Shown one piece after another: positions 9,682 to 17,636 of a stretch of 64,000 nt of DNA. Position 1 is the stretch's first letter, and every line of letters starts with the position of its first letter. Source of the DNA: Bacteroides sp. (GTDB lineage Bacteria > Bacillota > Clostridia > Lachnospirales > Lachnospiraceae); contig JAMPBO010000002.1 in assembly GCA_023666705.1 (NCBI GenBank), positions 62,001-126,000 of the forward strand. The letters run 5' to 3'. The notes under the pieces were generated by a model that saw only the letters and a list, made by a program, of their open reading frames with translations, searched no databases and was not told the origin of the DNA. Position numbers and translations under genes: made by a program.

Positions 9682-10376
9682 CCATTATTCCTGCAAGAGG
9701 AGGAAGTAAGCGTATACCCAAAAAAAATATAAAGAATTTTTGTGGTAAGCCGATTATTGCATATTCGATAGAAGCAGCAATCAAGAGTAATATCTTTGAT
9801 GAAATAATGGTCTCTACTGACAGCGGGGAAATTGCAGATATTGCAAGGTCATATGGAGCCAGTGTACCTTTCTACAGAAGCAAGGAGGCATCAAATGATT
9901 TTGCAACAACAAGTGATGTTATTATGGAGGTTTTGGGGGAGTATAAGAAAGCGGGCAAAAATTTTGAATATGCGTTTTGTATATATCCAACAGCACCGTT
10001 TATCACATCGGAGTTGATTATTGATGCGGAAACCTTAATGAAAGATAAGAAACCGAACGAAATCGTAACAGTAGTTGAATTTTCTTATCCGCCACAACGA
10101 AGTTATGTTGTCACGGAAGATGGGATGATAAAATACAGATACGAGCAGTATATTAATTCCCGTTCACAGGACTTGGAAAAGTGGTATCATGATGTGGGGC
10201 AGCTTTATGTTTACAATGTTGGAAATTTTTGTGCAAACAACGGGCAAATCAGGGAACGTATTATGCCAATTATGGTGTCTCCGCTAGTTGCACAGGATAT
10301 TGATACGGAAAACGATTGGATTCTTGCGGAAGAAAAGTATAAGTTAATAAATAAAATTGGGAAAGGGGCGTCATAG
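9666..10376 (+). CDS. pseF: CMP-pseudaminate cytidylyltransferase, PseF
   Basis: This 236-residue protein belongs to the CMP-sialate synthetase family. It activates pseudaminic acid with CTP as the last step before transfer. The nucleotide loop IIPARGGSKRIPKKN lies at residues 6-20, and VSTDSGEIADIARSYGA and YPTAPFIT follow in the family order. The NDFATTSDVI segment and the KRIPKKNIK pattern fit PseF better than the LegF/NeuA copy at 21951. The ATG at 9666 follows AAGGAGAAG and lies inside the 3' end of the preceding gene, so translation is coupled. It is followed at 6 bases by pseI. Confidence 0.92.
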   Translation: MCKNIAIIPARGGSKRIPKKNIKNFCGKPIIAYSIEAAIKSNIFDEIMVSTDSGEIADIARSYGASVPFYRSKEASNDFATTSDVIMEVLGEYKKAGKNFEYAFCIYPTAPFITSELIIDAETLMKDKKPNEIVTVVEFSYPPQRSYVVTEDGMIKYRYEQYINSRSQDLEKWYHDVGQLYVYNVGNFCANNGQIRERIMPIMVSPLVAQDIDTENDWILAEEKYKLINKIGKGAS

Positions 10377-10381
10377 GTAGT

Positions 10382-11431
10382 ATGAAATCGGCTGATTATA
10401 AAACAGAGGGTGAAGGACATGTGTTTATCATTGCTGAAATGTCAGCAAACCATATGCAGGATATAGAACGTGCGAAAAAAATAATTTCCGAGGCAAAGGA
10501 TGCGGGTGCCGATGCGGTAAAAATACAAACGTACAGACCAGATACCATAACGGTAGACTGCTATGGCGATGAATTTTTATGCACTCCGGAAAGTCCATGG
10601 GAAGGTATGAATTTATATGAACTGTATAAGACTGCATACACGCCTTGGGAGTGGCATAAAGAGCTGTTTGATTATGCAAAGAAAATTGGAATTCCAATGT
10701 TTTCCACACCGTTTGATTTGTCAGCGGTAGATTTTTTGCACCAGTTTGACATGCCTGCATATAAAATTGCATCCTTTGAAATAAATGATATTCCGCTGAT
10801 TAAGAAAACAGCGAAAGAAATGAAACCTGTTATTATTTCTACAGGACTGGCTACATTAAGCGATATTGAGCTGGCAGTTGATACATGCAGGGAAGCCGGG
10901 AATCATCAGATTACCTTATTAAAATGCGTGTCAGAATATCCTACCCCTTATGAGGACATTCATCTTAAGACAATGGTTAATATGAGGGAGACATTTGGGT
11001 GTGAGGTCGGCTTGTCAGACCATTCTTTGGGCAGTTGTGTGCCTGTAGCTGCAGTTGCATTAGGTGCAAAGGTAATTGAAAAGCATTTTACCTTGTGCCG
11101 GGCAGAGGGAGGTGCAGATGCCGAATTTTCGATGGAGCCGAACGAGTTTCGTCAAATGGTTGAGGATATCCGCAACATTGAAAAAGCAATTGGAACAGTA
11201 AACTACAATTTGACCGACAGACAAAAGGACAGTAAAAAAAGGTCAAGGTCACTCTATATTGTTGAGGATATTAAAGCAGGTGAAGTGTTAAATGAGCATA
11301 ATATGAAGTCAATCAGACCAGGTTACGGAATACATACAAAGCATTATGAGTATCTTTTGGGCAAAAAGGTAAAAAAGGATTTGAAGAAAGGAACTGCCTT
11401 GGATTGGAGTTATATTGCGGAGGAGTCATAA
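10382..11431 (+). CDS. pseI: Pseudaminate synthase, PseI
   Basis: PseI condenses 2,4-diacetamido-2,4,6-trideoxy-L-altrose with phosphoenolpyruvate to give pseudaminic acid. The 349-residue protein has the NeuB-type TIM barrel, with IIAEMSANHMQDIERA near residue 17 and DAVKIQTYRPDTIT near 43. The segment PAYKIASFEINDIPLI near residue 125 is the PseI version of the sequence that reads FIKIGSGDIGNLPFL in the second synthase at 19744. The metal-binding region includes GLSDHSLG and EKHFTLCRAEGGADAEFS. A C-terminal antifreeze-like SAF domain closes the protein (about 285-345). It starts 6 bases after pseF. Confidence 0.95.
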   Translation: MKSADYKTEGEGHVFIIAEMSANHMQDIERAKKIISEAKDAGADAVKIQTYRPDTITVDCYGDEFLCTPESPWEGMNLYELYKTAYTPWEWHKELFDYAKKIGIPMFSTPFDLSAVDFLHQFDMPAYKIASFEINDIPLIKKTAKEMKPVIISTGLATLSDIELAVDTCREAGNHQITLLKCVSEYPTPYEDIHLKTMVNMRETFGCEVGLSDHSLGSCVPVAAVALGAKVIEKHFTLCRAEGGADAEFSMEPNEFRQMVEDIRNIEKAIGTVNYNLTDRQKDSKKRSRSLYIVEDIKAGEVLNEHNMKSIRPGYGIHTKHYEYLLGKKVKKDLKKGTALDWSYIAEES

Positions 11432-11432
11432 T

Positions 11433-12407
11433 ATGAATATCCTGATTTTAAGTGTGGGAACAAAGTGTAAGATCGTAGAATATTTTAAAGCGGAGGCAGA
11501 TAAAGTTGTCACAACTGATTGTGGTGCCTATGTGCCTGCTGCATATATGTCTGATATACATTATCTTGTTCCGGCAATGAAGTCTTCTGATTATATTTCG
11601 AAAATAAAAGAGATATGTGAGAAAGAAGCGATAAATGTTATTCTTCCGCTTCACGAGGATGAGTTGGAGCTTATCGCTGAAAAAAGAGCGTGTTTTGAGG
11701 CGATGGGTATATTCGTTGCAATATCTGATACTGACGTAATACGAATGTGCAGGGATAAATATGCCTTATATAAGGAGCTTGTGAAGTACGGAATTTCCTG
11801 TGTTGACACATATGACTTTGATGCGGAGCAGGATTTAATAGCAGGGCTTCCTTTGCCTGTGATTGTGAAAGAACGAACCGGAGCGGGCAGTGTTGGAATG
11901 TTTCAGGCCTGCGATAGGGATATTATTGAGTACCTTGTTAAAAGGGGCAGAAAAAATCTGATTGTCCAGCCATATATTGAGGCGGAAGAGTACGGCGTGG
12001 ATGTTTATGTCGATTTCATAAGCGGTCAGATTGTTGAAATTTTTGCAAAGCAGAAGCTCCGCATGCGGGACGGAGAAACGGAGATATCAAAAGCGGTAAA
12101 GGATGACAAGATTTGTGAATTAGTGAAGGAAATTTCAAGTGTTTTAGAGCTTAAAGGACCTATAGATATGGATATTCTAAGAGATAATGATAGGTATTAT
12201 CTTTTAGAAATAAATCCCCGTTTCGGTGGTGGGTATCCTCATGCATATGAGTGTGGGGTGAATTTTATGAAATATATCATAAATAATGTTCAAGGTAAAG
12301 CAAATGTTCCACAACCCCCAAATTATAAAACAGGGAATGTTTTACTAAAATATAAGGAGGTAATGCTGGTAGATGAAAGACATATTTGTTCATATAATAA
12401 GTCCTAG
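11433..12407 (+). CDS. ATP-grasp ligase in the pse operon
   Basis: This 324-residue protein has the ATP-grasp fold of the carbamoyl-phosphate synthase/D-Ala ligase type. An N-terminal pre-ATP-grasp domain starts MNILILSVGTKCKIVEYF. The ATP-binding lysine region is LPVIVKERTGAGSVGMF near residue 145, and the metal-binding end is YYLLEINPRFGGGYPHA near 260. ATG 11433 follows GCGGAGGAGTC; the open frame from 11415 overlaps pseI and is less likely. Such ligases join a carboxylate to an amine or thiol through an acyl-phosphate. Lying between pseI and pseG, it could attach an amino acid or other acid to an amino group of Pse. That is inference; the substrate cannot be read. Confidence 0.8.
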   Translation: MNILILSVGTKCKIVEYFKAEADKVVTTDCGAYVPAAYMSDIHYLVPAMKSSDYISKIKEICEKEAINVILPLHEDELELIAEKRACFEAMGIFVAISDTDVIRMCRDKYALYKELVKYGISCVDTYDFDAEQDLIAGLPLPVIVKERTGAGSVGMFQACDRDIIEYLVKRGRKNLIVQPYIEAEEYGVDVYVDFISGQIVEIFAKQKLRMRDGETEISKAVKDDKICELVKEISSVLELKGPIDMDILRDNDRYYLLEINPRFGGGYPHAYECGVNFMKYIINNVQGKANVPQPPNYKTGNVLLKYKEVMLVDERHICSYNKS

Positions 12408-12457
12408 CTTTTCTGATTGAGCTTTTAAATTTCATAAAAAATCTCTATAAAGAAGGC

Positions 12458-12486
12458 TTTACACTTTTGGCATTGGTTGCTATAAT
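12458..12486 (+). promoter_or_regulatory. Sigma-A promoter for the small 12533 gene
   Basis: TTTACA at 12458-12463 and a perfect TATAAT at 12481-12486 are separated by exactly 17 bases. The first gene downstream is the 63-codon frame at 12533. This gives that gene a start of transcription separate from the pse operon. Confidence 0.75.
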
Positions 12487-12532
12487 AAACATAGTACAAG
12501 TCAATCATTGCATTTAGAAAGTGGGTGATTAC

Positions 12533-12724
12533 ATGCCGAGTGGTATTGAAGTAACAAAACAAGCACTTGATGAGTTTAAAAAAATACAAGAGTATATGGT
12601 ATTAGCTAAAAAAGAAAATGCTGTTGAAACATATGCAAAGTTGAAGAAAGAATATTTAACATTAAAAGCATTGTTAAATGTATCAGGTGTCAATCTTACT
12701 GACATTGATGAAATCAAAGAATAG
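12533..12724 (+). CDS. Small helical protein of unknown function
   Basis: The frame encodes 63 residues from the ATG at 12533 (preceded by AAGTGGGTG), or 67 from a GTG at 12521. I do not recognise the family. The sequence is charged, cysteine-free and predicted to be mainly helical (VTKQALDEFKKIQEYM, then a Lys/Glu-rich second helix). It has no signal peptide. A good promoter precedes it and a hairpin with seven T residues follows it, so it is a self-contained unit dropped between the ATP-grasp gene and pseG. This supports a real gene despite its size. Confidence 0.6.
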   Translation: MPSGIEVTKQALDEFKKIQEYMVLAKKENAVETYAKLKKEYLTLKALLNVSGVNLTDIDEIKE

Positions 12725-12749
12725 TAGTAATATAACCAGCAGTTACAAG

Positions 12750-12784
12750 GTGTAAAGTCTTTATTAAGGTTTTACACTTTTTTT
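12750..12784 (+). terminator. Rho-independent terminator after the small gene
   Basis: GTGTAAA at 12750-12756 pairs with TTTACAC at 12771-12777 and is followed directly by seven T residues. It ends the transcript of the 63-codon gene before the pseG promoter. Confidence 0.75.
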
Positions 12785-12842
12785 GTGGAAAATTTTCATT
12801 TTAAGTAAAAGCTTGGCAGATGAAACATTTATGCAAGGTATC

Positions 12843-12871
12843 TTGAGTTTACAAATTGGTTAGTGTATAAT
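12843..12871 (+). promoter_or_regulatory. Promoter upstream of pseG
   Basis: TTGAGT at 12843-12848 and TATAAT at 12866-12871 are spaced by 17 bases and lie about 40 bases before the pseG start. With the terminator just upstream, pseG and the following maf genes probably have their own transcript. Confidence 0.65.
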
Positions 12872-12912
12872 GACACATAGAGGTAGTCTCTGACAGAGAT
12901 GGTGGTGTAAGT

Positions 12913-13941
12913 ATGATAGGATTTCGGTTGGACGCAAATGAGCAAATAGCAACGGGACACATGATGAGGTGTATAGCGATTGCAAAACAGTGCCAATTGC
13001 TGGGAGAGGATTGTATATTTCTTTTGGCGGAAGAAAAGAATACGGATTTTTTAGAAGAAAATCATCTTATGTATCATGTGTTAAATGTCGATTGGCAGGA
13101 TTGGGATGCCAGTATTCCGAAGGTGGCTGATGCAATTGACAAATTCCAAATTCATTGTCTGGTTGTAGATTCTTATCAGGTTACCCACAAATTTTTCAAT
13201 GAATTGTACAATAAAACAAAGCTTTTCTATATGGATGATATGTGTAAAGAACGCTTTTCTGTACACATGGCACTTCATTATTCACAGTGGGGAGAGGAAA
13301 AAATAATAGAGGATTTGTATGCAAATACGGAAACGGTCACATATTCAGGCTTGCAGTATGTGCCTCTCAGGGAAGAATTTTTGCAAAAGGGGAACCAAAC
13401 GGCGAAGAAACAGATTTTAGTGACAACTGGGGGAACGGATCCCTTGCATTTCACAATGAAGCTGTGCAGGCAGATTTTGCAGGAAACGGCACTGAATCAA
13501 TATGATGTGTGTGCTATATTAGGCAAGATGAATTGTGATAAAGAGGCAATGGATATACTTGCAAGGGAAAATAAACGGCTTAAAGTTTATCAGAATATCA
13601 GAAATATGTGTGACAGGATGCGTGAAAGCACAATCAGTGTATCGGCGGGTGGTTCCACGGTTTATGAGTTGTTTTCCTGTGGTGTGCCTGTTGTATGCTT
13701 TGGTTTTTCCGATGATCAGGTTGGTATGGGCGAGAGAATGGAAAAAGCAGGCATGGTTATATGGGCGGGAGATGCCCGGACAGACATAACCAATGTCGTG
13801 AATCGTGTAATAGAGGGATTAAAACAATATGTGGCTTGTGATATGGGGGAATTATCTCTTAAGCTTCAGAGTCTGGTTGATGGAAAGGGCTGTGAAAGAA
13901 TAGCAGGGATTTTAAGGGAGAGTATATATGACATTATATGA
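12913..13941 (+). CDS. pseG: UDP-sugar hydrolase PseG
   Basis: PseG removes UDP from 2,4-diacetamido-2,4,6-trideoxy-L-altrose, giving the free sugar used by PseI. The 342-residue protein has the GT-B-like fold of the family. FRLDANEQIATGHMMRCIAI at residues 4-23 contains the conserved GHxxR-type loop with its catalytic His. The C-terminal half has TTGGTDPLHFTMK and SAGGSTVYELFSCGVP, which form the UDP site. The start ATG follows GGTGGTG. Its 3' end overlaps the next maf gene by 14 bases. It is unusual in being cut off from the rest of the pse operon by an inserted small gene, terminator and promoter. Confidence 0.92.
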   Translation: MIGFRLDANEQIATGHMMRCIAIAKQCQLLGEDCIFLLAEEKNTDFLEENHLMYHVLNVDWQDWDASIPKVADAIDKFQIHCLVVDSYQVTHKFFNELYNKTKLFYMDDMCKERFSVHMALHYSQWGEEKIIEDLYANTETVTYSGLQYVPLREEFLQKGNQTAKKQILVTTGGTDPLHFTMKLCRQILQETALNQYDVCAILGKMNCDKEAMDILARENKRLKVYQNIRNMCDRMRESTISVSAGGSTVYELFSCGVPVVCFGFSDDQVGMGERMEKAGMVIWAGDARTDITNVVNRVIEGLKQYVACDMGELSLKLQSLVDGKGCERIAGILRESIYDII

Positions 13942-15760
13942 AAAAAATATGCAGGAATTAAAAAATAAATATCCCATAATTTATAATGCGGTAAAGGATG
14001 TCTGTGCAGATGAGCTGTCTGATCTTGTGCATATTGAGGATGCCCGCAAGGGAGGTCAGATTGTTGTATATCATGATAATGGAAATGATGTATATTTAAA
14101 TTCAAAATATGACCCCGAAAATGAAGCGTTAAAGTACATGGAAGAAACCTTTGAAATGCAGCATGGTGCACTTCTTGTTATGTATGGTCTTTCCAATGGA
14201 TGCTATGTCAGGGAGCATATCAGACATGCAAAAAATAATACACGATGTATTGTGTTTGAACCAAGCAAAGAGGTGTTTGCACAGGTTATTTTCAATATTG
14301 ACATATCAGAACTAATTCAGTCAAATCGGATTTTCTTTATCGTGCAGAATGTAAATACCGAAGAATTTTCCACGATTGCGGGCGAATGGCTTGATATGAC
14401 AAATAAGGATGCAAGTAAGATAATGGCAGCTCCTAAATATATAGATTTATTTCGTGAGGGTTATGAGGTTTTTAAACAATGCTGTGTTGACATGCATGAG
14501 AAGCTGCATATCATGGCGAACATTGCAGAGGAATTTGGGGAAAAGGAAGTAAAAAATGAAATTGGTAATATGAAATATTTGGCAGGATGCCGCTTAGGCA
14601 CGGAGCTTAAGGGAATATTCCCCAATGATATACCTGCAATTATCGTATCCGCTGGTCCTTCCTTGGAAAAAAATGTCGAGCTTTTGAAGGAAGCAAGGGG
14701 AAAAGCGTTGATATTTGTGGTCGATGCAGCGATTCCTAAGGTAATGGAGCATGGAATAAAACCGGATGCAATTATATCAATCGATTGTATTGAAGGAACC
14801 AAGCCATTTGATTTTGACGGGATATGTGAATTGCCCTTTTTTGCACACACAAATTCAAATGCAGATGTTTTGGACTTTGTCAGACCGCAAAATTTATTTT
14901 TCTTTTCATCAGATTCTACAGTGTGGAACAAATTGTTTAAAAGATTGGGGAAAGATATGCCTGCCATGGATTTAGGAGGCTCTGTGGCAACTGCGGCAAT
15001 TGCAAACCTGATTTTATGGGGAATCAAAAAAATAATTGTAATCGGACAGGATTTAGCTTTGACAGATAACCGTACACATGTGGGAGAAACAACCATTGAG
15101 GTGAGTGAAAACGACAATCAGTATAAGATTGCAACGGATATCAATGGCGAGGATGTTATTACAAGAAAAGACTTTTACTATATCCAAAAATGGATGGAAG
15201 AGACTGCCTTAAAGCATAGTGATATTGAATTTATCGATGCTACAGAGGGCGGTACACGAAAAAAGAATTTTATCAATATGACCTTTCGGGAAGCAATTGA
15301 TAAATATTGCAAGGCAGAATATGACGTCGAAAAAATTATGCTGTCTGTTCCCCGTATGTTCGAAGGTGCTGAACATCAATTGATAATAGAAGCACTTGAA
15401 AAAATGAAAATGGATTTCAGAAATATGAAACGGCAGCTGGTCAACTGTAAAGCTGATTGTATAAGGGCGAAAAAATTAATTGAAAGTGGGGCAGGTAATA
15501 CCAGCGAGCTAAAACGCATTAACAGTAACATTGTAAAAACCGTTGAGCTGATAAAAAATTCAGATGAAAGTACTTGTATATATAAATGGACGGCAGGGGC
15601 AGAGTTTAACATGTTAAAGAATGATACGGCGGCAAGCGGTATTGAGAATTCAGCGGTTTCCCAGTGTGAGAAGAATGCAGGATATTTTGGCGAATTGGCA
15701 GATGCCATGCCAAAGCTTACGGCAATCGTTGATGAATGTCTATCGGAACTTAGACCATAA
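13928..15760 (+). CDS. maf: Maf flagellin glycosyltransferase (Maf4)
   Basis: This is a 610-residue Maf protein starting at an ATG inside the end of pseG, after AAGGGAGAG. It keeps all motifs seen in Maf1-3: YGLSNGCYVREHI, VFEPSKEVFAQV, SAGPSLEKN, GGSVATAAIANLI, IGQDLALTDN and FIDATEGGTRKKN. The C-terminal 130 residues diverge most between paralogues, as expected for the part that may contact different flagellins or donors. Translational coupling to pseG points to a Pse-related role, while its position before the second nonulosonate operon leaves a legionaminate-type donor possible. Confidence 0.92.
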   Translation: MTLYEKNMQELKNKYPIIYNAVKDVCADELSDLVHIEDARKGGQIVVYHDNGNDVYLNSKYDPENEALKYMEETFEMQHGALLVMYGLSNGCYVREHIRHAKNNTRCIVFEPSKEVFAQVIFNIDISELIQSNRIFFIVQNVNTEEFSTIAGEWLDMTNKDASKIMAAPKYIDLFREGYEVFKQCCVDMHEKLHIMANIAEEFGEKEVKNEIGNMKYLAGCRLGTELKGIFPNDIPAIIVSAGPSLEKNVELLKEARGKALIFVVDAAIPKVMEHGIKPDAIISIDCIEGTKPFDFDGICELPFFAHTNSNADVLDFVRPQNLFFFSSDSTVWNKLFKRLGKDMPAMDLGGSVATAAIANLILWGIKKIIVIGQDLALTDNRTHVGETTIEVSENDNQYKIATDINGEDVITRKDFYYIQKWMEETALKHSDIEFIDATEGGTRKKNFINMTFREAIDKYCKAEYDVEKIMLSVPRMFEGAEHQLIIEALEKMKMDFRNMKRQLVNCKADCIRAKKLIESGAGNTSELKRINSNIVKTVELIKNSDESTCIYKWTAGAEFNMLKNDTAASGIENSAVSQCEKNAGYFGELADAMPKLTAIVDECLSELRP

Positions 15761-15791
15761 TGGATTGTTTTACGTGTAGGAGGATAGCAGT

Positions 15792-17624
15792 ATGACCATA
15801 TACGAGAAAAATATGGACGCTTTGAAAGAAAAATATCAAATAATATATGATGCGTTAAAGGATATGGATCAGGATGCAGTATCGGATATTGTTCATGTTG
15901 AAGATGCCCGCAAGGGTGGACAGGTTGTTGTTTATGACGAGAACGGAAAGAGTATTTACTTAAATTCAAAATATGACCCTGAAAATGAGGCATCAAAATA
16001 TATGGAAGCTGCATTTGAAATGCCAAATCATGCATTGCTGATTATGTATGGTATTTCCAATGGCTGTTATGTCAGGGAGTACGTGAAGAAATCAAAAAAC
16101 AACACCAAGTGTATCGTGTTTGAACCAAATAAAGATATTTTTGTTCAGGTTATTTTACATATTGATATCTCGGATCTGCTTTGTTCAGAGCGGGTTTGTC
16201 TTATTATCAATGGAATAAACGATGAGACCTTTCTGTCTGAGATTGAAAAGCGGCTTGATATGGGTAACAGGGGTTTTAGCAGGATTATGTCAGCACCCAA
16301 ATATACAGAATTATTTCAGGATTGTTATGTGGAATTCAGAAATAACTGTACGGATGCATTCGAAAAGCAGGAAGCACTCACATATGCCGCTCTCAGCATG
16401 GGGAAAAAGGTTGCCCAAAATGAAATTTATAACATGCTTTATTTGGCGGGATGCAGAAGTGGTGCAGAATTGAAACACAGGTTTCCAACGGATATGCCTG
16501 TGATTATTGTAGCGGCAGGACCATCACTTGAAAAAAATATGTCTTATATAAATGAGGCAAAAGGGAAAGCGTTTATCATTGTTGTTGATACGGCTGTTGC
16601 AAGGGTTATGGGAAAAGGGATAAGACCGGATGCCATAATATCAATGGATGGAGAAAAACCTGTGGACATGTTTCAGGTAAAGGGAATAGAAGATGTACCG
16701 TTTTTGGCGGAGGTTGGAACAAACAGTGATGTTTTGGAGCATGTCGGACCAAAGGATTTATTTTTTATGTCAGCCAATTCTGGTATCTGGACAAAATTGT
16801 TTAAAAATGCAGGCAGTGAAATAGAGGATATTGAGTCAGGACTTTCTGTCACAACAGAGGCGGTGGCACTTGCTGTGTCATGGGGGATAAAGAAAATCAT
16901 TTTAATTGGGGCAGACCTTGCTTTTACAAATTTCGGGGCAGATGGAAATAATAGTAAGATGAATCTTCAGGGAGAAGATAAAGACTATATTTATGTTAAG
17001 GGGATGAATGGGGATGATGTTCTGACACGCAGGGATTATTATATATATCTGAAATGGCTGGAAAATATGGCATCAGAAAATATGGACGTAGAATTTATCG
17101 ATGCTACGGAGGGTGGTGCCTTAAAAAAGAATTTTATCAATATGACCTTTCGGGATGCAATCGATAAATATTGTAATAAAGAATGTGATGTTGAACATAT
17201 TTTGTCATCGGTGCCGAAGCTGTTTATTGGTGATAACAGCAGACTTATAACAGAAGCACTTGAAAAGGCAAAAAGAAATCTCCGTAATTTGAGAAAGCAG
17301 CTTGTAAGCTGCAAGGCTGATTGTCTGCTGGGGAAACGGATATTGGAGAGCGGAGATGGTAATATTAAAGAGCTTAACCGAATCAGTGCAAATGTTGATA
17401 AGCTGATTAAGGTAATAGAAGGCTGTGATGAAAGGGCACTGATATATAAATGGACGGTAGCCTCTGAATTGGACGTTTACCAAAAAATAAATGAAGAACA
17501 GGACGCCATAAAAGCAGGGATATGTGCATTTGAAACAAATGCAGCATATTTTGAGAAGCTTGGAAATGCCATGCCTGAGCTTGTGTCCATCATTGATGAC
17601 TGTATTGAAAAGCTGAAACAGTGA
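15792..17624 (+). CDS. maf: Divergent Maf glycosyltransferase (Maf5)
   Basis: This 610-residue protein is clearly a Maf paralogue by its N-terminus, YGISNGCYVREYV, AAGPSLEKN and FIDATEGGALKKN. Two segments that are otherwise constant have changed. GGSVATAA is replaced by SGLSVTTEA near residue 355. GQDLAxTxN is replaced by GADLAFTNF near residue 373, followed by an insertion rich in Gly and Asn instead of the usual HAGE/HVGE. The frame is intact and the gene has a good ribosome site (GTAGGAGGATAG). I read it as a functional but specialised Maf, perhaps with another donor. It ends 12 bases before the PtmE-like gene, so it is probably the Maf of the second nonulosonate. Confidence 0.9.
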   Translation: MTIYEKNMDALKEKYQIIYDALKDMDQDAVSDIVHVEDARKGGQVVVYDENGKSIYLNSKYDPENEASKYMEAAFEMPNHALLIMYGISNGCYVREYVKKSKNNTKCIVFEPNKDIFVQVILHIDISDLLCSERVCLIINGINDETFLSEIEKRLDMGNRGFSRIMSAPKYTELFQDCYVEFRNNCTDAFEKQEALTYAALSMGKKVAQNEIYNMLYLAGCRSGAELKHRFPTDMPVIIVAAGPSLEKNMSYINEAKGKAFIIVVDTAVARVMGKGIRPDAIISMDGEKPVDMFQVKGIEDVPFLAEVGTNSDVLEHVGPKDLFFMSANSGIWTKLFKNAGSEIEDIESGLSVTTEAVALAVSWGIKKIILIGADLAFTNFGADGNNSKMNLQGEDKDYIYVKGMNGDDVLTRRDYYIYLKWLENMASENMDVEFIDATEGGALKKNFINMTFRDAIDKYCNKECDVEHILSSVPKLFIGDNSRLITEALEKAKRNLRNLRKQLVSCKADCLLGKRILESGDGNIKELNRISANVDKLIKVIEGCDERALIYKWTVASELDVYQKINEEQDAIKAGICAFETNAAYFEKLGNAMPELVSIIDDCIEKLKQ

Positions 17625-17636
17625 GGTGAAAAGAAT

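Noticed and set aside
14461-15117. Open frame of 218 codons on the minus strand inside Maf4
   Set aside because: It is antisense to a strongly conserved Maf coding region, is matched by similar antisense frames in the other maf genes, and has no ribosome site or recognisable protein motif.
15376-16035. Minus-strand frame of 219 codons across the Maf4-Maf5 junction
   Set aside because: It covers two clear coding regions on the other strand, and its composition is that of a reversed AT-rich gene.
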